DNA from: Bacteroidota bacterium
Lineage (GTDB): Bacteria > Bacteroidota > Bacteroidia > Bacteroidales > F082
DNA: 64,000 bases
Assembly: GCA_018816765.1 (NCBI GenBank)
Contig: JAHIUX010000063.1
Location: 22,360 to 86,359, forward strand
Reading direction: 5' to 3'
Below, one piece after another: positions 1-9,272 of this stretch. The notes below the pieces were generated by a model. It was not told the origin of the DNA. It was given only the letters and a program-made list of their open reading frames with translations, and ran no database searches. Each line of letters starts with the position of its first letter. Positions within the stretch are counted from its first letter, which is position 1. Both the position numbers and the translations under genes were made by a program.

Positions 1-845
1 TGTTTAACGAGCGCAATAAACTCATCAAGGAAGCTGGACCAGCAACACCATTGTTGTTGCTTGGTCTCAACGGAGCGCCTCAGGCTGGCGACAGTTTCAA
101 TGTGATGTTAGATGAAAAAGAAGCCAAAAACATTGCGTTCAAACGTCAGCAACTGCAGCGCGAGCAGGGATTACGCACACAGAAACACATTACCCTCGAC
201 GAAATTGGCCGCCGCATTGCCATCGGCGACTTCAAGGAGCTTAACCTGATTGTGAAAGCCGACGTTGATGGTTCTGTTGAAGCACTGTCTGACTCACTGC
301 TCAAGCTGACCACGAAAGAGGTTCAGGTGAATGTGATCCACAAATCAGTGGGTGCCATCACCGAATCGGATATCCTGCTGGCCTCAGCCTCAAATGCCAT
401 TGTGATCGGATTCCAGGTGCGACCAAGCCTCAGCGCACGCAAGCTGGCCGAACAGGAAGAAATCGACATCAGGCTCTACTCCATCATTTATCAGGCCATC
501 GAAGAAATCAAGGCTGCCATCGAAGGTATGCTGTCGCCTGAAATAGAAGAGGTGATTACCTGCAATGTGGAAGTCAGGGAAATATTCAAAATTTCGAAGG
601 TGGGTACCATTGCCGGCTGTATGGTGCTTGACGGAAAGGTTAACCGCAATGTGAAAATCAGGTTGATCCGCGATGGCATTGTGATTTACTCTGGCAGCCT
701 GGGATCGCTGAAACGTTTCAAGGACGACGTGAAAGAGGTTTCTGCCGGATACGAATGCGGATTGAACATCGATGGTTTCAACGACATTAAGGTTGGCGAC
801 ATTGTTGAGGGCTATACCGAGCGCGAAGTTTCAAGAAAACTGTAA
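1..845 (+). CDS. infB: Translation initiation factor IF-2, C-terminal part (cut by window start)
   Basis: The frame is open from base 3, so the gene began before the window; only about 280 C-terminal residues are present. IF-2 is the cytoplasmic GTPase that places initiator fMet-tRNA on the 30S subunit. What remains is the part after the G domain: the end of domain II ([14 protein letters not shown]), a linker, domain III ([20 protein letters not shown], then [20 protein letters not shown]) and the fMet-tRNA-binding C2 domain ([18 protein letters not shown]). The G domain lies outside the window. The gene ends at a hairpin terminator and converges on purA. The identification is secure from the conserved domain III and C2 motifs. 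Confidence 0.97.
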   Translation, partial: FNERNKLIKEAGPATPLLLLGLNGAPQAGDSFNVMLDEKEAKNIAFKRQQLQREQGLRTQKHITLDEIGRRIAIGDFKELNLIVKADVDGSVEALSDSLLKLTTKEVQVNVIHKSVGAITESDILLASASNAIVIGFQVRPSLSARKLAEQEEIDIRLYSIIYQAIEEIKAAIEGMLSPEIEEVITCNVEVREIFKISKVGTIAGCMVLDGKVNRNVKIRLIRDGIVIYSGSLGSLKRFKDDVKEVSAGYECGLNIDGFNDIKVGDIVEGYTEREVSRKL

Positions 846-853
846 TCCTTCGC

Positions 854-882
854 TTCCCTGTCTGAAAAGCTGGCAGGGAGTT

Positions 883-884
<2 letters not shown>
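854..884 (+). terminator. infB terminator hairpin
   Basis: The 9-bp stem TTCCCTGTC (854-862) pairs with GGCAGGGAG (872-880), with two G-U pairs, around a 9-nt loop and is followed by TTTT. It lies directly after the infB stop and runs into the purA stop codon on the other strand. Confidence 0.7.
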
Positions 885-2270
<1,386 letters not shown>

Positions 2271-2290
2271 TAACCTATTTTTACAATACG

Positions 2291-2298
2291 CAAAGTTA
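2291..2298 (-). promoter_or_regulatory. purA -7 promoter element
   Basis: TAACTTTG on the minus strand matches the Bacteroidota -7 consensus TAnnTTTG. No convincing -33 TTTG at normal spacing was seen. The implied leader is about 110 nt long. Confidence 0.4.
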
Positions 2299-2382
2299 AC
2301 AAACAAACAAGGCAAACCACCAGGCATACGCATTTATTGCCAACAATTGGCACCCGGAATTTTCAGGAAAATATTGTGTTGA

Positions 2383-2850
2383 TCAGCCGGGCTGTGATGT
2401 GGCTGAGTTTTCTGACTCTTCTTTAATCCGGCCGAAAAAGGTAAGTGAATGATGTGTAACCTCGACTCCAAGTAATTCCTCCACCGATTTCTGGATTTCC
2501 TGCAGGCGTGGATCGCAGAACTCAAGCACTTTTCCGTCGATCAGGTTCACAAAATGATCGTGCTGTTTGAACTTGAAGCTGCGCTCAAATTGTGCACAGT
2601 TGTTGCCAAATTGGTGCTTGGTTACCAGGTTGCAGTCGAGCAGCAGTTCGATGGTGTTGTATAAGGTAGCCCTGCTCACCCGGTACTTGTTGTTCTTCAT
2701 CCTGATATACAAGGTCTCTATATCGAAATGACCTTCTGTGGCATAAATTTCCTTCAGAATTGTATAGCGTTCCGGGGTTTTCCGGTGACCGCGTTGTTCC
2801 AGATAATCCGTGAAAATCTTTTTGACAGTTTCGTAAGTATCTTTTTTCAT
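2383..2850 (-). CDS. Fur-family transcriptional regulator lacking the cysteine zinc site
   Basis: 155-residue DNA-binding regulator of the Fur/PerR family. The winged helix occupies about residues 8-90, with the recognition region [20 protein letters not shown]. The dimerisation domain keeps the metal ligands HDH, the Glu in GKVLEFCDP, and THHS. Both CxxC pairs that normally hold structural zinc are absent: the first reads VNLIDGK where family members usually have a CxxCGK-type segment, and the second reads GRIKEES. It sits between rsh and purA on the same strand with its own promoter. Whether it senses iron, zinc or peroxide cannot be told from sequence. The family call is firm; the subfamily is open. 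Confidence 0.93.
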   Translation of the reverse strand: MKKDTYETVKKIFTDYLEQRGHRKTPERYTILKEIYATEGHFDIETLYIRMKNNKYRVSRATLYNTIELLLDCNLVTKHQFGNNCAQFERSFKFKQHDHFVNLIDGKVLEFCDPRLQEIQKSVEELLGVEVTHHSLTFFGRIKEESENSATSQPG

Positions 2851-2854
2851 CTCG

Positions 2855-2925
2855 TTCTAATTGACCACAAAAGCACATACAATTTGGTGTGTAAAGGTAT
2901 GCAAAATTATTTTGCTTAATTAGAA
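2855..2925 (-). promoter_or_regulatory. fur-family gene promoter region with flanking inverted repeat
   Basis: The minus strand carries TAATTTTG (2909 to 2902), a good -7 element. It is flanked by an inverted repeat, TTCTAATT at 2855-2862 and AATTAGAA at 2918-2925. These resemble half-sites of Fur/PerR boxes of the TTAGAAT/ATTCTAA type, so autoregulation is plausible but not shown. Confidence 0.35.
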
Positions 2926-2975
2926 TGAATAAAAATTATTTTGACTCACCAAAGTACGAAAATTACCGCCTGGAT

Positions 2976-5216
2976 TTATTGGCTTGTGTCATTAACGCGA
3001 TCGAGACGGCTGACTTTCCTGATTTCCTTGACTTCCTTAAGCTTGGTAATCAAATCGTTGAGGTTTTGTACACTATGCACATACACAGTAACAACTGCTT
3101 CAACAAGTCCGTTACTGCTTTCGAGTTGTAGGGTGCGTATGTTCAATCCCAGCTGGTTCGAAATAATGTCGGTGAATTTATTAACGAAACCGATAGCATC
3201 GATGCCGGTGATTTTGAGGCCGGCCAAAAAAGATACATTTTCAGTTTGTCGCCATTTGGCTTTCACAATATTGTTGCCATATTGCGACATCAGCTTCACC
3301 GCCACAGGGCAGCTTACCCGGTGAATGTGCATGGGTTCGTCGGGGAAGACCATTGCCACAACATCATCCCCGGGCAAGGGATTGCAGCAATTGGCCACGG
3401 TGTAGTTCAGGTCGCTTACGTTCGCATTTAACAAGGACGGTTTAGCGGTTTGTTTTTCTTCCACCACTTGTTCCTGCTCGGTTTTAAGCTGTTTTGGCCT
3501 GCCGAAAGGATTAGGGAAATAGCGTAAAAATTTTCCTGAGCGATCTTCCCTGAAGGCGTTTTTTACCTTGTTCAGCGTAATCTTATCAATGGCAGCATAG
3601 TAATACAAATCAACCAACCCGCTGATCTGCTCAGCTTCCATCAGCTGGCTGTAATTCTTCTTGCTGCTTTCAATATTCAGTTCACTGAAAAGAGATTCAA
3701 GTTTTTCGCGGCCCTTTTCCTTGTGCGATTTCCGAAAGTCGCGGATGGCTTCTTTTAATCGTGACTTGGCCCTGGCGGTGACCAAAAATCCAAACCATTC
3801 TTCTTTCGGGCTTTGCACCTTTGATGTAATGATTTCGACCTGATCGCCTGATTTCAGCGGATGGTTAAGCTGCACGAGCTTCTGGTTCACCTTGGCTCCA
3901 ATGCACTGGTTTCCAAGATCAGAGTGAATGTTGTAAGCAAAATCGAGCGCTGTGGCCCCTTTGGGGAGGGAGATCATTTTTCCCTTAGGGGTGAAGATGA
4001 ATATTTCGTCAGAAAACAGGTTCAGCTTGAAATTGCTGATGAATTCGAGTGCTGTATTGTCATCCGTAAGGATGAGTTCGCGCACCTTGCCAAGCCATTC
4101 ATCAAGCCCGCTCTCGCTGCTTGGTGAATCCTTGTATTTCCAGTAGGCTGCATAGCCTTTTTCGGCAATTTCATCCATGCGTTCCGACCTGATTTGCACC
4201 TCAACCCATTTGCCTTTGCTGCTCATGACAGTTGCATGCAATGATTCGTATCCATTGGCTTTTGGCAGCGAAATCCAGTCGCGCAAGCGCTCGTTGTTTG
4301 GCCGGTAAACGCTGGTCAGCACCGCATACACCTGCCAGCATTCGATTTTCTCCATCGGGCCGGGGCAGTCAACAATGATGCGTACCACATGGGTGTCATG
4401 CACATCTTCGAAAGGAATTTCCTTTTTCTTAATCCTTTCCCTGATGGATGAGATCGACTTTTCGCTGATCACAGCCCTGAATTTCAGGTTCACCCGTTTC
4501 AGTGCTTCGCCAACGGGCAGGAGAAAGTCTTCAATAGCCATAATTTTTTCTGCCCGGGAGTCATCAAGCTGTTTTTGGATAGTCGCATAAATCTCGGGTT
4601 CAGTAAATTTCAGCGAAAGGTCTTCGAGTTCACTTTTTATGGCGTAGATGCCCAGCCGGTAAGCAAGTGGCGCATACAGAAAAGAGGTCTCCGACGAAAT
4701 TTTCAACTGCTTTTCGCGTGGCATCGAATCGAGGGTACGCATATTGTGCAGCCTGTCGGCCAGCTTGATCAGAATGACACGTACATCATAGGATAAGGTG
4801 AGCAGCACCTTACGGAAATTTTCTGCCTGCAGGCTGGAATCGGCTGAACCTTCGACCAACACATCGAGTTTCGTAAGTCCATCAATGATGCGCGCGATTT
4901 GCTCGTCGAACATGGCCTGAATATCAGATATCTTGTATTCGGTGTCTTCAACCACATCGTGCAGCAAGGCACAAATGATGGATGTACGGCCCAGTCCGAT
5001 TTCTCCGGCGGCAATGGTTGCCACTTCGAGGGGATGGTAAATATAGGGTTCGCCCGAACGGCGACGCATGTCCTTGTGCGCTTCGGCTGCCAGCCTGAAA
5101 GCTTTACGCACCATCCACCGGTCAGTGGTGGTTTTACGCGTATGCCACACCTCGATCAGGTTTCTGTACCGTCGGAGAATCTCCAATCGTTCGGATGGGC
5201 TATACGTCTCGAGCAT
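2976..5216 (-). CDS. rsh: Bifunctional (p)ppGpp synthetase/hydrolase, RelA/SpoT family
   Basis: Controls the stringent-response alarmone: the HD domain removes the 3' pyrophosphate of (p)ppGpp and the synthetase domain makes it from ATP and GTP/GDP. The HD metal site is intact, with H61, HD at 86-87, ED at 90-91, and the later DRLHNMRTL motif. The synthetase region shows KANGYESLHATV and EVQIRSERMDEIAEKGYAAYWKYK. TGS (DEIFIFTPKGKMISLPKGAT) and a C-terminal ACT domain follow. The open frame reaches 5255 via TTG, but that codon lies inside the -7 box at 5253-5260, so I use ATG 5216 (746 residues). It is upstream of fur and purA on the same strand and divergent from a T9SS cargo gene. Confidence 0.96.
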   Translation of the reverse strand: MLETYSPSERLEILRRYRNLIEVWHTRKTTTDRWMVRKAFRLAAEAHKDMRRRSGEPYIYHPLEVATIAAGEIGLGRTSIICALLHDVVEDTEYKISDIQAMFDEQIARIIDGLTKLDVLVEGSADSSLQAENFRKVLLTLSYDVRVILIKLADRLHNMRTLDSMPREKQLKISSETSFLYAPLAYRLGIYAIKSELEDLSLKFTEPEIYATIQKQLDDSRAEKIMAIEDFLLPVGEALKRVNLKFRAVISEKSISSIRERIKKKEIPFEDVHDTHVVRIIVDCPGPMEKIECWQVYAVLTSVYRPNNERLRDWISLPKANGYESLHATVMSSKGKWVEVQIRSERMDEIAEKGYAAYWKYKDSPSSESGLDEWLGKVRELILTDDNTALEFISNFKLNLFSDEIFIFTPKGKMISLPKGATALDFAYNIHSDLGNQCIGAKVNQKLVQLNHPLKSGDQVEIITSKVQSPKEEWFGFLVTARAKSRLKEAIRDFRKSHKEKGREKLESLFSELNIESSKKNYSQLMEAEQISGLVDLYYYAAIDKITLNKVKNAFREDRSGKFLRYFPNPFGRPKQLKTEQEQVVEEKQTAKPSLLNANVSDLNYTVANCCNPLPGDDVVAMVFPDEPMHIHRVSCPVAVKLMSQYGNNIVKAKWRQTENVSFLAGLKITGIDAIGFVNKFTDIISNQLGLNIRTLQLESSNGLVEAVVTVYVHSVQNLNDLITKLKEVKEIRKVSRLDRVNDTSQ

Positions 5217-5252
5217 AAATTTAAGCTTGGCCTGGCTGTGTGCAATGACTTG

Positions 5253-5260
5253 CAAAGTTA
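5253..5260 (-). promoter_or_regulatory. rsh -7 promoter element
   Basis: TAACTTTG on the minus strand. It overlaps a TTG codon in the rsh frame, which rules that codon out as the start and supports ATG 5216. The leader would be about 30 nt. Confidence 0.5.
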
Positions 5261-5338
5261 GCGTTTCTGAACTTCAGTAACACCAACACTTACCAATGTT
5301 TTTTAATCGTTCAAAAAAAATACACTTTGCTTTTTTTG

Positions 5339-5346
5339 TACTTTTG
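5339..5346 (+). promoter_or_regulatory. -7 promoter element of the type B T9SS cargo gene
   Basis: TACTTTTG lies 20 nt before the ATG at 5367 in the divergent rsh/T9SS region. No clear -33 was found. Confidence 0.4.
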
Positions 5347-5366
5347 ACACGTACCCATAAATTCGT

Positions 5367-7967
5367 ATGCCCAGGAGATTCTTTTTGTTGTTATGCTTGC
5401 TTTCGCTGATGTTGCCTGCCTTTGCAACCCATCAGCGGGCTGCGGAAATCACTTACCGCTGGATCAACGGGCTTACCTATGAGGTTACAATCACCATGTA
5501 TACCTACACGCCCAGCCTTGCGGATGATGTGAGGACTTCGCTTCCCATTTTCTGGGGCGACAACAGCGGAGAGGAAATCCCCCGCATTGTTTTTGAGGAC
5601 CTTCCTGACAATTACACACTGAATGTGTACCGGCAAAATCACACCTTTCCTGCACCGGGTGCCTACATCATGGCTGTTGAAGACCCTAACCGGAATTTTG
5701 GCGTGGTCAATATTCCCAATTCTGTGAATGTGCCCATGTTCGTCGAAAGCGAGCTCATCATAAACCCATTTCTGGGAAACAACAATTCCGTTCAGTTGCT
5801 TAATCCACCCGTAGACCAGGGCTGTGTTGGCAAGTTGTTTATGCACAACCCTTCGGCCTATGACCCGGATGGCGACAGCCTCAGCTACAGGCTCGTAAAA
5901 TGCAAGGGGGCAGGAGGTTACGACATTCCAGGTTATAGTTTTCCCCTGGCGTCATCTGCTTTCAGCATTGATGCCGTTACGGGAGATATGAGCTGGGATT
6001 CACCCATGCTGCAAGGCGAATACAACGTTGCCTTTGTGGTCGAGGAATGGCGCAACGGCATCAAGGTGGGTTCTGTCACGCGCGATATGCAAATCCTGAT
6101 TGGTGCCTGTGACAACAATCCGCCTGAAATCGTATCCATCGACGACACCTGTGTGCTTGCCGGAAACACCCTGTTGTTTGATGTAACAGCCATCGATCCT
6201 GACCGGAACAATGTTGTATTGACCGCCAATGGCGGACCCTTTGAGGTGAGTGACAGCCCGGCGGCAATTGTGCCTGATCCTGCCGAAGGAAACGACACAG
6301 TGACAACCACATTTTTCTGGAACACCACCTGCAACCATGTCAGGAAAAGTCCATACAATGTGTTGTTCAAGGCGCGCGACCAGAATCCAATCGTTAGCCT
6401 TACCACCTTGAAAACAGTCACGATCAATGTCATCGCCCCGGCAGTGGATAACCTTGCCACTGTAGCCCTTGGAAATGGCATTGACCTGAGTTGGAACGTC
6501 AGCGTTTGTCAGAACAGCCTTGGATACCGGATTTACCGTAGAAGCGGCTCCTCCGGATATCAGCCTTCCTATTGTGAGACAGGCGTTCCTCCATGGACAG
6601 GCTACCACATGATTCGCGAAATTGCAAACAACCAGACCACAAGCTACCGCGATGATGACAATGGCCTTGGACTCACTCCTGGAATTTCCTACTGTTACCT
6701 GATCACAGCCTATTTTCAGGATGGCGCAGAAAGTCAGGCCAGCAATGAAGCCTGTGCCAGCCTGAAACGCGACTTGCCCGTCATGACTCACGTGAGCAAT
6801 GACAGCCTTGATCTGGAAGCTGGAAGGGCACTGACGGCCTGGTCGAAACCAACCGAACTCGATACCATTCAATATCCCGGACCGTACAGGTACAAGCTCA
6901 CACGGTCATCAGACGGGAATCCGGCCACAATGGTATTCACCGGAATCGGACTGAACGACACCCTTTTCACTGACAACGGAGTTAACCTCAATACCAGTGC
7001 AGGTCCTTATGTTTATCAGGTTTCACTCGAGAGTGAAACTGTTGGTGCCATTGGCTCAGGCAAATCAGCTTCGTCGCTCTACATCAGCCTCACCGAAACA
7101 GATCAGAAAATCAGGCTGAACTGGGCACCTCAGGTTCCATGGATCAACGACAGCGTTGAGGTATTCAGGCAGAATCCGGGAGAAACAGTTTTCAGCCTGA
7201 TCGGATCGTCAGCAACAAATAGCTATGACGACAGCGGACTGGAAAACGAACTGCAATATTGCTATTATATTCGCTCTTTTGGCGCTTATTCCGTACCCGG
7301 AATCATCAAACCTATCGTGAATTATTCACAACTGGCTTGTGGTACACCACGCGACAATGTGCCTCCATGCGCTCCGATACTATCGGTAAGCACAGACTGT
7401 GAAACGGTTGTCAACACGCTTAGCTGGACCAATCCATTCGACAGTTGCAGCTACGACATCAGCCGGTACCTCATCTATTACACGCCCTCAGCAAATCAGG
7501 AATTTACCCTCGTTGACTCTGTCATCGGAAAAGATAACCTGACTTATCAGCACCTGGCCATGGAACACATCACTGGATGCTATTACATCAAGGCAATTGA
7601 CGCACACAGCAACATTTCGGCATCTTCAAACATTGCCTGCGTTGATTATGTAGCCTGTCCGGTGTATGAGCTGCCAAATTTCTTCACGCCAAATGGTGAC
7701 CAGATCAATGATGTTTTCATTCCGCTGAATTACCCTTCGAGCAACCCAAAGGCGAACGTGTCACGAGTTGAAATGACCATTTTCAACCGATGGGGAAATA
7801 AACTGTTTGAAACAACCGATCCGATGATCAACTGGGACGGCAAGAGCCAGCGAAACGGCAAAGACTGTACCGATGGAGTGTATTTTTACGTGTGCACAGT
7901 CTATTTCATGGGCTTTGACGGACTTGTTGAGCAGCAGCTTCAGGGATCCATCACCATCATTCGCTGA
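5367..7967 (+). CDS. Large secreted protein with type B T9SS sorting domain
   Basis: 866 residues with an N-terminal signal peptide (MPRRFFLLLCLLSLMLPAFA) and then a long extracellular region. Parts look like beta-sandwich and fibronectin type III modules: YDPDGDSLSYRL, then repeated segments ending in YCYLITAY, YCYYIRSF and CYYIKAID. The last ~95 residues are the gliding-motility-associated C-terminal domain (LPNFFTPNGDQINDVFIP, then IFNRWGNKLFET, NGKDCTDGVYFYVC), which targets cargo to the type IX secretion system. This places the protein at the cell surface or outside. The binding target or enzymatic function is unknown and no catalytic domain was recognised. No T9SS machinery genes are in the window. 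It stands alone between the rsh promoter and the gapA terminator. Confidence 0.9.
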   Translation: MPRRFFLLLCLLSLMLPAFATHQRAAEITYRWINGLTYEVTITMYTYTPSLADDVRTSLPIFWGDNSGEEIPRIVFEDLPDNYTLNVYRQNHTFPAPGAYIMAVEDPNRNFGVVNIPNSVNVPMFVESELIINPFLGNNNSVQLLNPPVDQGCVGKLFMHNPSAYDPDGDSLSYRLVKCKGAGGYDIPGYSFPLASSAFSIDAVTGDMSWDSPMLQGEYNVAFVVEEWRNGIKVGSVTRDMQILIGACDNNPPEIVSIDDTCVLAGNTLLFDVTAIDPDRNNVVLTANGGPFEVSDSPAAIVPDPAEGNDTVTTTFFWNTTCNHVRKSPYNVLFKARDQNPIVSLTTLKTVTINVIAPAVDNLATVALGNGIDLSWNVSVCQNSLGYRIYRRSGSSGYQPSYCETGVPPWTGYHMIREIANNQTTSYRDDDNGLGLTPGISYCYLITAYFQDGAESQASNEACASLKRDLPVMTHVSNDSLDLEAGRALTAWSKPTELDTIQYPGPYRYKLTRSSDGNPATMVFTGIGLNDTLFTDNGVNLNTSAGPYVYQVSLESETVGAIGSGKSASSLYISLTETDQKIRLNWAPQVPWINDSVEVFRQNPGETVFSLIGSSATNSYDDSGLENELQYCYYIRSFGAYSVPGIIKPIVNYSQLACGTPRDNVPPCAPILSVSTDCETVVNTLSWTNPFDSCSYDISRYLIYYTPSANQEFTLVDSVIGKDNLTYQHLAMEHITGCYYIKAIDAHSNISASSNIACVDYVACPVYELPNFFTPNGDQINDVFIPLNYPSSNPKANVSRVEMTIFNRWGNKLFETTDPMINWDGKSQRNGKDCTDGVYFYVCTVYFMGFDGLVEQQLQGSITIIR

Positions 7968-8066
7968 TAAGCGTGTAGCCTGTTATGAATCACATGCTTT
8001 AAATGGTGTTAATTCCCCGTTACACTGCATTTTCTGAAAGCCTATCTCCACTGTTGTTCGCAAAAA

Positions 8067-8100
8067 AAACCGGCAGTTGAAATAAATCAGCTGCCGGTTT
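8067..8100. terminator. Bidirectional terminator between the T9SS gene and gapA
   Basis: The 10-bp stem AAACCGGCAG (8067-8076) / CTGCCGGTTT (8091-8100) has an A-run on its left. It can serve the convergent gapA on the minus strand and, more weakly, the upstream plus-strand gene. Confidence 0.75.
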
Positions 8101-8120
8101 TGCATAATGGTTTTTAACTG

Positions 8121-9128
8121 CTACAGGTTAAACCTGGCAATCAGGTCGACAACCCTTGATGAGTAGCCCCATTCATTGTCGTACCACGCCAGGATCTTGG
8201 CTGTTTTGCCTAACACCATGGTGCTTGATGCATCAAAAATGGATGAGTGCGAATTGTGCACAACATCGATTGAAACAATCTCATCTTCAGTATATTCAAG
8301 GATTCCTTTCATTGGTCCTTCAGCCGCTTCCTTAATGGCTTCATTAATCTGCTGTTTGGTAGCTGGTGTTTTCAGTGTCACAACCAGGTCGACGAGCGAT
8401 CCGGTAGGTGTGGGAACGCGAACAGCAAGTCCATCAAGCTTACCAGCAAGCTCAGGAATAACCAGTCCGATAGCCTTGGCAGCGCCAGTGGTCGTAGGAA
8501 TCTGCGACATGGCAGCAGAGCGGGCACGACGCAGGTCGCTGTGAGGAGCGTCGAGAATGATCTGGTCATTGGTGTAGGAGTGGATGGTTGTCATCATGCC
8601 GCTTTCGATGCCAAAGCGATCGTTGAGCACCTTGGCCACAGGAGCCAGACAGTTGGTGGTGCAGGATGCGTTTGACACACACTGGTGGTTGTCTTTCAGG
8701 TCGCTGTCATTAACGCCCAATACGATGGTAGCATCAATCTGGTCCTTCGAAGGAACGCAGAGAATTACTTTTCTTGCGCCATTTTTCAGGTGATCGCCAT
8801 ACCCGCCTTTGCTGCTTTCCTTTGAACGGAAAACGCCGGTGGCTTCAACAATCACATCAGGAGTTACAGCCCACGGAATGTTGATGGGTGCACGTTCGGC
8901 CGATACAGGAATTTTCTTTCCGTTGGCAATGATGTTGTTTTCATCATAGCTGATGGTTCCGTTAAATTTTCCCTGTGTGGAATCATATTTCAGCAAATGA
9001 GCCAATACCTTTGTACTGGTCAGGTCGTTGATGCCGACAACTTCCATATTGTCGCGTTCAAGGGCAATCTTAAATACATTGCGGCCGATGCGGCCAAAAC
9101 CGTTAATACCAATTTTAATCTTTGTCAT
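8121..9128 (-). CDS. gapA: Type I glyceraldehyde-3-phosphate dehydrogenase
   Basis: Glycolytic enzyme that oxidises glyceraldehyde-3-phosphate to 1,3-bisphosphoglycerate. The Rossmann motif INGFGRIGR lies at residues 8-16, and Asp35 suggests NAD preference. The catalytic cysteine is C156 in SNASCTTNC. The substrate-binding region TGAAKAIG and the C-terminal WYDNEWGYSSRVVDL are present. The length of 335 residues is standard. The open frame runs to 9188, but that upstream start is TTG and adds unconserved residues; ATG 9128 gives the canonical MTKIKIGINGFGRIG. Transcription is from a promoter at about 9225-9256. It is a single gene, divergent from the large dikinase-like gene. Confidence 0.98.
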   Translation of the reverse strand: MTKIKIGINGFGRIGRNVFKIALERDNMEVVGINDLTSTKVLAHLLKYDSTQGKFNGTISYDENNIIANGKKIPVSAERAPINIPWAVTPDVIVEATGVFRSKESSKGGYGDHLKNGARKVILCVPSKDQIDATIVLGVNDSDLKDNHQCVSNASCTTNCLAPVAKVLNDRFGIESGMMTTIHSYTNDQIILDAPHSDLRRARSAAMSQIPTTTGAAKAIGLVIPELAGKLDGLAVRVPTPTGSLVDLVVTLKTPATKQQINEAIKEAAEGPMKGILEYTEDEIVSIDVVHNSHSSIFDASSTMVLGKTAKILAWYDNEWGYSSRVVDLIARFNL

Positions 9129-9224
9129 ACTTTTATCTATTAATGGATGTCTTTTCGTAGTAAGAACTTCCGGCTTCCTGTCGGACAACCGGTGTTAAAC
9201 AGCCTATTTCTAAAATGTTTGTAA

Positions 9225-9256
9225 CAAAGATAGTCAAAATTGTGCGTATTTTCGAA
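9225..9256 (-). promoter_or_regulatory. gapA promoter
   Basis: The minus strand has TATCTTTG (9232 to 9225) as -7 and TTCG (9256 to 9253) about 20 nt upstream as a weak -33. This gives a leader of about 90 nt before ATG 9128. Confidence 0.45.
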
Positions 9257-9272
9257 TCAAATATTCAGCCCT

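Noticed and set aside
6000..6872. 290-codon open frame antisense to the type B T9SS gene
   Set aside because: It lies fully inside a well-supported gene and has no family motif, promoter or ribosome-binding context.
9219..9250. ECF promoter motif before the dikinase-like gene
   Set aside because: TGTAAC is present but CGTC is not found at the required spacing; the region is better explained by the gapA -7 box on the other strand.
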